In this document: positions 49,964-60,000 of the stretch, piece by piece | Layout of the letters: every line of letters begins with the position of its first letter | Numbering within the stretch: position 1 is the stretch's first letter | Assembly: GCA_021155045.1 (NCBI GenBank) | Contig: JAJNQB010000010.1 | Span: 1 to 64,000, forward strand | DNA: 64,000 nucleotides | Reading direction: 5' to 3' | Source of the DNA: Arcticibacter sp. | Lineage (GTDB): Bacteria; Bacteroidota; Bacteroidia; 2-12-FULL-35-15 | Program-made: the position numbers and the translations under genes | Notes under the pieces: generated by a model | The model's database searches: none | Told to the model about the DNA's origin: nothing | Seen by the model: the letters and a program-made list of their open reading frames with translations, nothing else

Positions 49964-51112
49964 ATGATTAAAATTTTAACAATAATAGGTGCCCGACCAC
50001 AAATAATTAAAGCTGCTGCTATTAGTAGAGCAATCAAAAATAAATTTGCAGATAAGATTGAAGAGATAATTGTTCATACAGGTCAGCATTATGACGAAAA
50101 CATGTCGCAAGTGTTTTTTGAAGAATTAAATATTCCTCATCCGAATTATAATTTGAATGTTGGTTCTGGAAGTCATGGTAAACAAACATCAGCTATGATT
50201 GTGGGAATTGAAGAAATTTTAATGAGTGAAAAACCAAATTGTATTGTGCTTTATGGTGATACTAATTCTACTCTTGCTGGAGCAATTGCAGCATCAAAAA
50301 TTGGAATACCGGTAATACATATCGAAGCTGGTTTGCGCTCTTTTAATAAATCAATGCCCGAAGAAATTAACCGTATTATGTGCGACCATGTTTCTACACT
50401 CTTGTTTTCGCCTACAAAAGCTGGATATACTAATTTGTTAAAAGAAGGTTTTGCGGAAAATAATAAACAACCCTATTCCATTGATAATCCTAAAATAGTT
50501 CATTGTGGTGATGTAATGTTTGATAACAGCCTTTATTTTTCTGATATAGCAGAAAATAAATCTTCTATACTTAACGATAAAAATTTAGAAAAAAATAAAT
50601 TTATTCTAGCTACCATTCACAGAAACAATAATACAGACGAACCTAAAAGACTTGAGGCAATTTTTTCGGCATTAAATAAGATTACAATTGAAAACAATAT
50701 AACAGTTGTGTTGCCCTTACATCCAAGAACATCAAAACTGTTGACACAAAATTTAAGTTCCGAATTATACAGTAATATCAAAACAAACTCATTCATTAAA
50801 TTAATTGACCCCGTTTCATTTATTGAAATGATTGTACTTGAAAAAAATGCTCAGCTAATTATTACAGATAGTGGAGGTGTACAAAAAGAGGCTTTCTTTT
50901 TTGAAAAACCTTGTATTATATTGCGTTCAGAAACAGAATGGACAGAATTGGTTGATTGTGGTTCGGCTGTGATAGCAGATGCAGATGAACCTAAAATTAT
51001 TAATTCATACAATAGCTTTACGAAGAATAATAAATTAAAATTTCCGCAGTTATTTGGCGATGGTAAATCGGCAGAATTTATTTGCGGAGAAATATTAAAA
51101 CATATAAAGTAA
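49964..51112 (+). CDS. wecB: UDP-N-acetylglucosamine 2-epimerase (non-hydrolysing)
   Basis: The protein has 382 aa. A GT-B-like fold shows GARPQIIKAAAISRAI, HTGQHYDENMSQVFFEEL, LYGDTNSTLAGAIAASK, HIEAGLRSFNKSMPEEINR and DSGGVQKEAFF. It interconverts UDP-GlcNAc and UDP-ManNAc for surface polysaccharides. It is the first of five tightly packed polysaccharide genes that end at 55223. The downstream gene starts 3 nt later with GTG. Confidence 0.95.
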   Translation: MIKILTIIGARPQIIKAAAISRAIKNKFADKIEEIIVHTGQHYDENMSQVFFEELNIPHPNYNLNVGSGSHGKQTSAMIVGIEEILMSEKPNCIVLYGDTNSTLAGAIAASKIGIPVIHIEAGLRSFNKSMPEEINRIMCDHVSTLLFSPTKAGYTNLLKEGFAENNKQPYSIDNPKIVHCGDVMFDNSLYFSDIAENKSSILNDKNLEKNKFILATIHRNNNTDEPKRLEAIFSALNKITIENNITVVLPLHPRTSKLLTQNLSSELYSNIKTNSFIKLIDPVSFIEMIVLEKNAQLIITDSGGVQKEAFFFEKPCIILRSETEWTELVDCGSAVIADADEPKIINSYNSFTKNNKLKFPQLFGDGKSAEFICGEILKHIK

Positions 51113-51115
51113 AAA

Positions 51116-52429
51116 GTGCTATTAATTTACACACATAAAATAACGCATAGAAATAAATATATTTTTAATTTAATAATTAAAGATATACTGGGATTAGATT
51201 TTGTTTTAACTGAAAATGAAGCTGAATTTAAAGAATCGGATAAGCCTAAGCTTTCCTACACTTTAAACCCCATTGTGGATGAAGTTTATTTTGCATCTCG
51301 AAACCTATTGTTCGAAAATGGAATAACAGAACAAAATATTTCTGTTTTTGAATATAATTCTCAAAAAGTATTTTTTTCAACAGGTAAATTGTCATCATTA
51401 CCTTTTGATGTGTTTGCCGCAAGCTTCTATTTGGTTACACGTTACGAAGAATATTTGCCTCACATTCGTGACGAACACGATAGATTTGATGCTAAAAATA
51501 GTTTAGCATTTGCGAATGATTTTCTTCAAAAACCATTGATAAATATATGGGCGAAATGGATAAAAGAAATATTGCAAAAAAAATATCCGAACTTGATTTT
51601 TGCTCAAAAAAAATATTCATTCATCTCAACCATTGATATTGACAATGCTTACGCCTATAAAGAAAAAGGTTTTACCAGAAGTGTGGGTGGTTATTTAAAG
51701 TCAATTTCCAAATTTGATTTGTCAGAAATTAAACATCGTTCAAAAGTGCTTTTTGGTTTCGAGAAAGACCCCTATGATACCTACGATTTTCAGCTTGAAA
51801 TGTTAAAACAATACAAATTCAAAAGTATTTATTTTTTTCTTTTAGGGGATTATGGAGTAAATGATAAAAATTTACCAATAGAGAGCAAAAAATTTCAAGC
51901 TCTTATAAAAATGCTTGGAGATTATGCCGAAGTTGGAATTCATCCTTCTTACGGTTCAAATAAGAATAAAGATCAATTAAAAAAAGAAGTTTTACGGTTG
52001 TCAAAAGTTTTACATAAAGATGTTACAAAAAGTCGGCAGCATTTTTTAAAACTTACCTTGCCTGAAACATATCGTAACTTAATTGATTTAGATATCACAG
52101 ACGATTACACCATGGGATTTGCTTCTCAGGTGGGTTTTAGAGCAAGTATCTGTACTGCATTTAATTTTTATGATTTAGATATGGAGTTGGAGACGAAATT
52201 AAAAATCCATCCATTTGCTATTATGGAAGGAACGCTAAAATATTATATGAAAGTTAGCCCTCAAGATGCAATGAATTATATTAAACCACTTATTGATGAA
52301 GTAAAATCTGTGGATGGTGAGTTTATGAGTTTATGGCATAATGATTCATTAAATAATCAAACCTTATGGTTGGGATGGCAAAAAGTTTATCAAGAAATGC
52401 TGGCTTATGCCACAACGTACAATGATTAA
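51116..52429 (+). CDS. polysaccharide deacetylase family protein with DUF7033-like N terminus
   Basis: The protein has 437 aa from a GTG start 3 nt after the wecB stop. The N-terminal 120 residues match the DUF7033-type lead domain (SLPFDVFAASFYLVTRYEEYLPH). Then comes a NodB-like part with FISTIDIDNAYAYKEKGF (Asp residues), YDTYDFQLEMLKQY, GDYAEVGIHPSYGS (His) and EFMSLWHNDSLNN. It probably removes acetyl groups from an amino-sugar glycan. The zinc ligands differ from the textbook set, so activity is not certain. Confidence 0.85.
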   Translation: MLLIYTHKITHRNKYIFNLIIKDILGLDFVLTENEAEFKESDKPKLSYTLNPIVDEVYFASRNLLFENGITEQNISVFEYNSQKVFFSTGKLSSLPFDVFAASFYLVTRYEEYLPHIRDEHDRFDAKNSLAFANDFLQKPLINIWAKWIKEILQKKYPNLIFAQKKYSFISTIDIDNAYAYKEKGFTRSVGGYLKSISKFDLSEIKHRSKVLFGFEKDPYDTYDFQLEMLKQYKFKSIYFFLLGDYGVNDKNLPIESKKFQALIKMLGDYAEVGIHPSYGSNKNKDQLKKEVLRLSKVLHKDVTKSRQHFLKLTLPETYRNLIDLDITDDYTMGFASQVGFRASICTAFNFYDLDMELETKLKIHPFAIMEGTLKYYMKVSPQDAMNYIKPLIDEVKSVDGEFMSLWHNDSLNNQTLWLGWQKVYQEMLAYATTYND

Positions 52430-53315
52430 ACAACTTATTTTAAAATATGCACCTGAATTTGTTCTGGAATGGGCAAAAACGTTGAAAAAAAATCAGCGCA
52501 AAAAAGAATTGCTTCATCAAGAAAAAAGTAACTTAAAAATTAGCAAGCAACGAATAATAACTGATTTACAAAAAATAGGATTAACAGTTGGAGATTCGGT
52601 TTTAGTACACAGTAGTTTAAGTAAAATTGGTTTTGTTGAGGGTGGAGCAAAAACAGTTGTAGATGCTTTGTTTGATGTTGTTGGAGAAAATGGAACATTG
52701 TTGTTTCCAACATTTCCTGCAAAAGGAAAAAATAAAACACATTTACAAGAACATCCCTTTTTTGATATATTAAACACTCCATCACAAATGGGAAGTATTA
52801 CAGAGTATTTCAGAAAATTAGATAATGTTTTTCGTAGTTTTCATCCAACAGATGCTGTTTGCGCAAAAGGCCCGTTGGCTGAATATTACACTAATTCACA
52901 TTTTGGACAGATAACTCCTTATAATGAGAATTCCCCATTTAGGAAATTGTGTTTTAAAAAAGGAAAAATATTAATGCTTGGTACAACTTTGAATGGTGCT
53001 TGTACAAATTTGCATACACTCGAAGATGCAGTAGATTTTATTTATCCTGTTTATGATAAAAAAATATTTGAAGTAAAAATGATAGACGAAAAGGGGAAAG
53101 AGTATATTATGAAAACAAAAGTTCATAATCCTGAATACTCTGCTAAACGAAACTGCGATGCTTTAAAACCAATTTTTGAAAAAGAAAATGTATTGATAAA
53201 TGGTTTAGTTGGCGAAGCAAAATCAATGTTAATTGAAGCAAACGGGATGTTGGATGTTATGATAAAATATTACAATGAAAAAGGAGTTACTATGTACACT
53301 CCTTATGGAAAATAA
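52422..53315 (+). CDS. AAC(3)-family N-acetyltransferase
   Basis: The protein has 297 aa from the ATG at 52422. An ATG at 52407 is also in frame. The core VLVHSSLSKIGFVEGGAKTVVDAL, TLLFPTFPAKGK, MGSITEYFRK and HPTDAVCAKGPLA follows the aminoglycoside 3-N-acetyltransferase fold, with a conserved His. Placed between two deacetylases in a polysaccharide block, it more likely acetylates an amino sugar than a drug. It overlaps the preceding stop by a few bases. Confidence 0.88.
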   Translation: MIKQLILKYAPEFVLEWAKTLKKNQRKKELLHQEKSNLKISKQRIITDLQKIGLTVGDSVLVHSSLSKIGFVEGGAKTVVDALFDVVGENGTLLFPTFPAKGKNKTHLQEHPFFDILNTPSQMGSITEYFRKLDNVFRSFHPTDAVCAKGPLAEYYTNSHFGQITPYNENSPFRKLCFKKGKILMLGTTLNGACTNLHTLEDAVDFIYPVYDKKIFEVKMIDEKGKEYIMKTKVHNPEYSAKRNCDALKPIFEKENVLINGLVGEAKSMLIEANGMLDVMIKYYNEKGVTMYTPYGK

Positions 53316-53316
53316 A

Positions 53317-54306
53317 ATGAATATATACTTCACATTTGATTATGAAATATACTTTGGTGAAAATCATGGTAGTGTTGATAAATGTATTATTTATCCTGCC
53401 TCAGAGTTAATTCGTATTTCAGAAGAACACAATGTGAAATTTGTTTTTTTTGTGGATTGCGGGTTTGTTTTAAAATTAGATGAATATAGAAAAAAGTACT
53501 TAGAGCTTGAAAAAGATTACGTTGCAATTACAAATCAAATAAAATACCTCTCCGACACTGGGCACGATATCCAATTACACATTCATCCTCATTGGGAAGA
53601 TAGTTTTTATGATGGAAAGAAATGGATAATTAATACAAAGCGGTACAAGCTGACTGATTTTTCTGAAGCAGAAATTGAAAACATTGTAACACGTTACAAA
53701 AGCGTATTGACGGGGATAACCAATAAAAAAATATTTGCATACAGAGCAGGAGGTTGGTGCATTCAACCATTTCATAAACTGAAAAATGCTTTTTTGAAAA
53801 ATGAAATTTCACTAGATAGCAGTGTTTTTAGAAATGGAAAATTTGAATCGAATGAATACGATTATGATTTTACAAATGCTCCAGATAAAGAAATCTATAA
53901 GTTTAACAATGATGTAATTGTGGAAAATAAGGACGGCTATTTTACAGAGTTACCAATAAGTTCAATTAAAAATTCGCCTTTGTTTTTTTGGAAATTATTT
54001 TTGTTAGGTAGAAAAAACCCTTATTTGCATAAGCCATTGGGAGATGGAAAAGCTATGCCTGCTCCAGGATATAGAAAAAAACTTTTAACACGGGTTACAA
54101 ATAATCCTGTTTCTGTAGATGGTTATAATGCTAGTTTATTGGGAAAAGCATTAAATAAAATAGTAAAGAAAAGATTAAATCACATGGTTGTGATTGGTCA
54201 TCCTAAAGCATTGTCAAGATTTTCAATTCAAAAAATGGAGGAGTTTGTCATAGAGAATAAAAACAAATTTAATATTACAACGTTTAGTAAGGAATTTTTA
54301 AAGTGA
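53317..54306 (+). CDS. NodB-like polysaccharide deacetylase family protein
   Basis: The protein has 329 aa from MNIYFTFDYEIYFGEN, 1 nt after the previous stop. A longer frame to 53275 is rejected as overlapping. NodB-type residues: Asp in FTFDYE, the HxHxH set in HDIQLHIHPHW, the AYRAGGWCIQP motif and a C-terminal VVIGHPKAL His. It should remove N-acetyl groups from a glycan. No signal peptide is present, so it may act in the cytoplasm on a precursor. Confidence 0.85.
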   Translation: MNIYFTFDYEIYFGENHGSVDKCIIYPASELIRISEEHNVKFVFFVDCGFVLKLDEYRKKYLELEKDYVAITNQIKYLSDTGHDIQLHIHPHWEDSFYDGKKWIINTKRYKLTDFSEAEIENIVTRYKSVLTGITNKKIFAYRAGGWCIQPFHKLKNAFLKNEISLDSSVFRNGKFESNEYDYDFTNAPDKEIYKFNNDVIVENKDGYFTELPISSIKNSPLFFWKLFLLGRKNPYLHKPLGDGKAMPAPGYRKKLLTRVTNNPVSVDGYNASLLGKALNKIVKKRLNHMVVIGHPKALSRFSIQKMEEFVIENKNKFNITTFSKEFLK

Positions 54307-55223
54307 TAAACTTTGTAGAACATAAAAATATCGACAAGCAGAAATGGGATGTTTGTGTAAATGGAAGTCAAAACTTTTCCGTTTTTGCACTTTCGTGGTA
54401 TCTAGATTCGGTTTGCAAAAATTGGTCAGCTCTAGTTTTAGGTGATTACAAGGCAGTAATGCCAATTGTTGTGGGTTCTAAGTTATCATTACAATATGTT
54501 TATCAGCCAAATTTTACAAGATATTTTTCTGTTTACTCTAGCGCTACTTCAAATAAAAAAATGATTAACGATTTTTTTGAAGCAATTCCCAAAAGCGTAA
54601 AATACATTGAGTTTAATGTGGACGAAACAATACTGTTTGATAGGACAGATTTTGAAAAAAAGGAAAAATTATTTCAAGTTTTAAATTTGAATCAATCGTA
54701 TGAGAGTTTGTTTGAATCATTTAAAGGGGATGCAAAAAGAAATATTAAAAAAGCGGAGAAAAATAATCTTGTAATCACTAATAATGTTTTACCTGAACAG
54801 GTTGTTGATTTATTTAGAAACAATAAAGGGAAAGAATTAAAAGGCTTAACGAATGATGATTATAATTCACTTAATAAATTGATGGTAACAGCATTAAAAA
54901 ATGACGCAGGCATTATTGTAGGAGCATTAAATACAGCGCATAAATTAATTGCGGCTGGCTTTTTTATTAAAACGGATAAAACAATTTTATTTTTGAAAGG
55001 GAGTGCTAACTCAGAAGGTAAAGCTTCGGGAGCAATGTATTTGATTCTAAATTTTATTTTTAAAAATTATGCTCAAAAAATAAATGAGTTTGATTTTGGT
55101 GGTTCTTCTGTTGAATCTGTAGCAAGCTTTAATAAAAATTTTGCTGCAAAAGATTGCGTATATTTACATCTGAAAAAAAACAATTTACCTAGATTTATAA
55201 AACTTATAAGTGGTAAAAAATAA
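54303..55223 (+). CDS. FemAB/BioF2-like GNAT acyltransferase
   Basis: The protein has 306 aa from a GTG that overlaps the previous stop (GTGA). It has two GNAT-like halves: FSVFALSWYLDSVCKNW and YVYQPNFTRYFSVYS, then KGDAKRNIKKAEKN and AAGFFIKTDKTILFLKGSANSEGKASGAMYLIL, ending in INEFDFGGSS. This is the pattern of FemAB/BioF2-like transferases that add aminoacyl or acyl groups to cell-wall or polysaccharide sugars. The substrate is unknown. Last gene of the polysaccharide block. Confidence 0.82.
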   Translation: MINFVEHKNIDKQKWDVCVNGSQNFSVFALSWYLDSVCKNWSALVLGDYKAVMPIVVGSKLSLQYVYQPNFTRYFSVYSSATSNKKMINDFFEAIPKSVKYIEFNVDETILFDRTDFEKKEKLFQVLNLNQSYESLFESFKGDAKRNIKKAEKNNLVITNNVLPEQVVDLFRNNKGKELKGLTNDDYNSLNKLMVTALKNDAGIIVGALNTAHKLIAAGFFIKTDKTILFLKGSANSEGKASGAMYLILNFIFKNYAQKINEFDFGGSSVESVASFNKNFAAKDCVYLHLKKNNLPRFIKLISGKK

Positions 55224-55231
55224 CAAAAAAT

Positions 55232-55879
55232 ATGGTACATATTTTAGGGAATAACAATTCGGTTTTTAATGAATATATAGCCGAAATAAGAGATGAAACA
55301 ATTCAAAAAGATAGTATGCGTTTCAGGAGAAACATGGAACGGATGGGTGAAATTATGGCGTATGAAATAAGTAAAACCCTTGCTTTTGAAAATAAAGATA
55401 CGACCACACCATTAGGAATAGCAACTGTTTCAAGAATTCAAGAACAGCCTGTCATCGCTACTATTTTACGAGCAGGTTTGGCTGTGCATCAAGGTTTTTT
55501 AAATTATTTTGATAAAGCTGAAAATGCATTTATTTCGGCATATCGTAAACACCACAAAGATGGAAGTTTTGATGTTCAGGTAGAATATATGGCTTGTCCT
55601 GTTATTGAAAATAAAGTTTTAATACTTTGCGACCCAATGCTTGCTACTGGCTCATCAATGATTTTAACTTATAAAGCTTTATTGCAAAGAGGAAAACCAA
55701 AGCATACTCATATTGTTTCTATTATTGCCAGTTCAGAAGGTGTTGAATATGCCAAAAAGCATTTACCAGAAAATATTACTTTGTGGTGTGGTGCGGTTGA
55801 TGATGAATTAACCGCTCAAGCGTATATTGTTCCAGGTTTGGGTGATGCAGGCGATTTAGCTTATGGCAATAAAATCTAA
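55232..55879 (+). CDS. upp: uracil phosphoribosyltransferase
   Basis: The protein has 215 aa. The PRPP loop LILCDPMLATGSSM and the uracil-binding AYIVPGLGDAGDLAYG end are diagnostic. TILRAGLAVHQGF is the third motif. It makes UMP from uracil and PRPP in pyrimidine salvage. It starts 8 nt after the GNAT gene and runs into the next gene after 5 nt. Confidence 0.96.
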   Translation: MVHILGNNNSVFNEYIAEIRDETIQKDSMRFRRNMERMGEIMAYEISKTLAFENKDTTTPLGIATVSRIQEQPVIATILRAGLAVHQGFLNYFDKAENAFISAYRKHHKDGSFDVQVEYMACPVIENKVLILCDPMLATGSSMILTYKALLQRGKPKHTHIVSIIASSEGVEYAKKHLPENITLWCGAVDDELTAQAYIVPGLGDAGDLAYGNKI

Positions 55880-55884
55880 TTCTT

Positions 55885-56361
55885 TTGGAACAAGAAATTT
55901 GGCAAATAGTATCTGTTTTTTTACTGAGCACAGTTAAATTTGTGTTGGGTGGAGTGCCAATGGCATTAGGTTTTGGGTTTTCATTTTTCGAAACCGTTGT
56001 TGTTACTTCCTTAGGTGGTTTTGCAGGTACTTTATTTTTTGTTTTCATAAGTGATTTGTTGATTAGAAATTATAAAAAAAAATTACTTTCAAAACAGGAA
56101 AAAAAGGCAAAACCTGCAAAAAAATTTACTAGAAAAAATAAAATCATTGTTAAGATTAAACGAAATTTTGGCCTAATTGGAATTTCATTAGCTGCACCCG
56201 TTTTGCTTTCTATCCCGCTTGGGTGTTTTTTGGCTGTTAGATATTTCAAAGACAAACAAAAAATAATTGCTTATATGTTTGCATCTGTTTTGTTTTGGGC
56301 AGTTACTTCTTATTTTTTATACAAACCAGTAATTAATGCCATACGAACATATCTTCTTTGA
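55885..56361 (+). CDS. small integral membrane protein
   Basis: The protein has 158 aa from a TTG start 5 nt after the upp stop. Hydrophobic segments lie near residues 6-24, 30-55, 95-115 and 125-150, with a lysine-rich cytoplasmic loop (KKLLSKQEKKAKPAKKF) between the second and third. The GGVPMALGFGFSF motif recalls small multidrug-export-type proteins, but the resemblance is weak. It overlaps yjjG by 26 nt, so the two are coupled. Confidence 0.7.
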   Translation: MEQEIWQIVSVFLLSTVKFVLGGVPMALGFGFSFFETVVVTSLGGFAGTLFFVFISDLLIRNYKKKLLSKQEKKAKPAKKFTRKNKIIVKIKRNFGLIGISLAAPVLLSIPLGCFLAVRYFKDKQKIIAYMFASVLFWAVTSYFLYKPVINAIRTYLL

Positions 56362-57028
56362 TTTAGATAGAACACTTTGGGATTTTGAATCTAACTCCCA
56401 TCAAACACTAGTTGAACTTTTTGACAAGTACAAATTGAAAGAAAAGGGAATTGCATCTGTTGATGAATTTATTTTATTGTACTATAAAATCAATGATCAA
56501 TTGTGGGACGAATATAGAAAAGAAACGATAGATAAAACCACTTTGCGTTATCAACGCTTTCATAAAGCATTTCTTCGGTACGAAATTAATGATGAAGATT
56601 TGACTAAGAAATTTGGTGATGATTATGTTTATTTATCTCCACTTAAAACTGGTTTATTTCCAAACACATTAGAAGTGTTGGATTATTTAAAGTCAAAATA
56701 CAGGCTGCATATCATTACAAATGGTTTTGAGGAAGTACAACATATAAAATTAAAAAATAGTGGTATTGAACATTATTTTTCGGAAATAATTACTTCTGAA
56801 AGGGCAGGATATAAAAAACCAGATAAACGAATTTTTGATTATTCTTTATCATTAACAAATGCTTCTGTTTCTTCAAGTATAATGATTGGCGATAGTATAG
56901 AAGCCGATATTGTTGGTGCACGTAATTGTGGGATACATCAGGTTTTTTTTAATACATGTAATGCAAAACATAACGAAAATGTTACATACGAAATATCACA
57001 TTTAAAACAGCTATTTAATTTTTTATAA
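56336..57028 (+). CDS. yjjG: YjjG-family HAD nucleotidase
   Basis: The protein has 230 aa. HAD motif I is FFDLDRTLWDF with Asp9 and Asp11. Motif II is in IITNGFEEVQ, and motifs III and IV are in KPDKRIFDYSL and MIGDSIEADIVGA. The YjjG subgroup hydrolyses noncanonical pyrimidine monophosphates, which suits its place beside upp. Its stop overlaps the convergent 1146-aa gene by 14 nt. Confidence 0.9.
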   Translation: MPYEHIFFDLDRTLWDFESNSHQTLVELFDKYKLKEKGIASVDEFILLYYKINDQLWDEYRKETIDKTTLRYQRFHKAFLRYEINDEDLTKKFGDDYVYLSPLKTGLFPNTLEVLDYLKSKYRLHIITNGFEEVQHIKLKNSGIEHYFSEIITSERAGYKKPDKRIFDYSLSLTNASVSSSIMIGDSIEADIVGARNCGIHQVFFNTCNAKHNENVTYEISHLKQLFNFL

Positions 57029-60000
57029 ATTTTTTGCTTACCACTTCTTCCCCCGCATGTAGTTGTATAAAGTAAATACCGTTTTGTAATTCAGAAAAAT
57101 TCAAATCTAACATTTCAGACGTAATATTTTTTAATTCTGTTTTATAGATAATTTTTCCTAATACGTCAGTGATGTATATTGTGGCATCTTGTCGGTTTGG
57201 TAAATCAATGTTTATATATACTTGCCCACTTGTTGGGTTTGGATAAACATTTAAAAGTGCATTGCTTGTAAAAATATAATCATTAATTCCTGTTGCTAAT
57301 CCAACGGTAAATTGCTGATAAATTTGTCCTCCAAAATCTGAATTAAATGTTTTAATTGTGGTAGCTGGTGTTACATTTTTAAATCGCAAATACCCGTTTC
57401 CTTGTGCAGAATTTGCCCACCATGTTAATCCGTCTTCTCCACTATCCGTTAATTCTAATTCATAACAACCATTTGCTAATGATAAAGTATCACGATAAAT
57501 TGTATTTGAATTTAAAATGCTTCCATTGCGCTGATGCAAAATAGTTCCATTTTCATCTTTTAAAGTATATTGATTTTCGCTAGGATAATTATTTGTTTTA
57601 AATTCAATAACAAAGTTTGACGGCATGGAAGCAGGGTAAGTAAATTTAGTTGTTTTCGAATTGTTATAAACGTATTGGTCCGTTCCTCCGTTTGGATTAC
57701 TTAATGTTGCAGTAAATTCAGTAGCCCCAGGCAACCAATTGAAATTTTCTAATTTAACAGTTGCCGATTGCATAAAAGCTAAGTTTCCTGTCCAATTGTA
57801 AGTTGAAGGAGTTGCTCCATTTAAACCATATGTTATTGTTAATGATGTTAAATTAGTAGAACCTGTATTTTTTATTTTTATAATAGGGTCAGTACAAATT
57901 GTATTGAATCGTTGCCACATTTGATTTTTACTTGGCGAAAGAACGTCTTCAATTGCCGCATCTAATGTAAAATTAGGAGCAGAATAAGTTACTAATTGAT
58001 CTTCTATTTGATAAAAACTCCATTCTCCATTATTAGTGTAAGGTTGTACATCATGGTCTAAAGTAACAGAACTTCCAGCGCTTACAAAAGGTGTAATTTC
58101 AAAATCATACGTCCATACTTCAGCGCCAGGGCACCAGTTTGCTCTGTCGTAAACCCAAGTTCCTCCTTGAGGATAGAGTGGATTATAATCACAATTATCT
58201 CTCCATACTAGTTGAGTAAATTGATTCACACCATTTATTTTATAATAGTGATTTTTAGGACAAAATTCTGCACAGTTTGATGGCGTATCCATTCCATGTC
58301 CGGTAACTCTTGATTTCCATCTTGCTGTTTGAGCAGTCGGAGGTATAGAAACTGTTTTTGGAGTAAGATGATTTTCGATTGGATTACTTACATGTCCATA
58401 ATCAAATTGCCCATTCCATAAATTTTGTATGCTTATAATATCTCTGGGTGGAGTTCCTTTAATCATCACAAATTTCATATCTAAAAGTTCTTGCCAGTTG
58501 CCTGCCGCAAGACGTACACTATCTGCAAGCAATGTTCTGTAATCACTTACATCAAAAGTCCACGTCCAGCCAGCTCCGAGTGTTAATCCGTTTCCATAAG
58601 GGGTGATATATCTTGCTAATTCATACCTAATAACTTGCGGAAATTTTTTGTACCAATTGTAATATGCTAATGTAATTGTACTGTCTGGGGTAACAAATGT
58701 AGAGTCAGTTGCAACACCTTGCGAGTTATATACATAGTTGCTGTAATAAGTAGGCCATACAAGCATTGTATCCGTTGCAACGCCAGGGTTATTAATTGAA
58801 TCGTTATAGGTAATAATTTGTACTGGATTATTGATTGTAGAATCTACAATCATTACAGAATCAATATAAGAAGTGAACACGCCTTGTTCGAATTGAACAT
58901 TCGGTCGTAAAGTTGTTTGAGTAAAATTGTTTATTATTTCTTCCGATTGTTTAAGAGGATTTCCAGCACTAATAATACTTGCAGGATTATGTGAGCCTGG
59001 TGCATTGTCTGTAAATGTTATATAATTTCCATCATTAAAATTATAGTACAAAGCAAGGTTATTATAATTTGGATGTGTGGCATCAATAGATTTATTCATC
59101 CAGTTTTGAATTGTAGTTTGAGTAAGTTCAGAATTAAAAACAGCAAATTCATCAATTTTTCCTTCATAAGTTTGTGAGCCCGACCAATTTCCTCTTCCAA
59201 TTTTAAATGTTTTAATTCCTCTCATTCTTTTTGTTTTACCAACAGCACTATGCCAAAGGTTTCCATTCAAATAAATTTTCATGGAGCCTGTAGCTACATT
59301 TTTTGTAAGCGCCCAAAAATTCCATTGCCCTTTTATTTCAGATGCAGTAGCAGCTTTATCAATGCGGTCGTAGCTCGTTCCTCCATAACCTGCATCCCAA
59401 TAAATTCTGCTGTTAGACCAAGGTAGGTGTGTGTTTAAAATTCTATTTCCTAAAGAATCTACTGCTTCAAAAGATGTTCCGTCTTGTGGTTGTAGCAATG
59501 GATTACCATACGCCCAAAATGTTACTGTAACAAAAGAATCAAGAGCCACTAATTTATTATTCATTGGAACTTCCACGTATCCATAATTATTAAATGAAGA
59601 TGTTCTGTCCGCTGAAGCATTATAAATTCCACTGCTAAAGCTTGTTGTTGTTGCTTCAACAAGATTATCAATTCCATTAGTGATGTTATCATACGTTATT
59701 TCAATAACGATATTTGATGTTCCATTCCAATTAAATGGAGTAGTTAATTGAAGACTATTCCAACCAACAGAACTAAAGGTTGTGTTTTGTGAATAAACAG
59801 TATTAAATCCAGTAGCAGAAAAATTAGTGTTAGTTAAAGAGTCAAGCGTGCTATTTTTTAATTTAATTGTTAAATTCCTTAATTCATTTCCAATTGATTG
59901 AATATAGAATTGTAATCCAGTAATATTTCCAGCACTTATTCCAGCAGCAGAAATCTCACTTGCTTTCCATAAGTATTGGGTTCGTGAAGCGGGAATATTT

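Noticed and set aside
52422..53315. Aminoglycoside resistance gene
   Set aside because: The AAC(3) fold is shared by sugar acetyltransferases. The gene sits within a polysaccharide block with no mobile element nearby.
49964..55223. Horizontally acquired island
   Set aside because: No tRNA junction, direct repeats, integrase or transposase flank the block, and base composition looks like that of the neighbours by eye.
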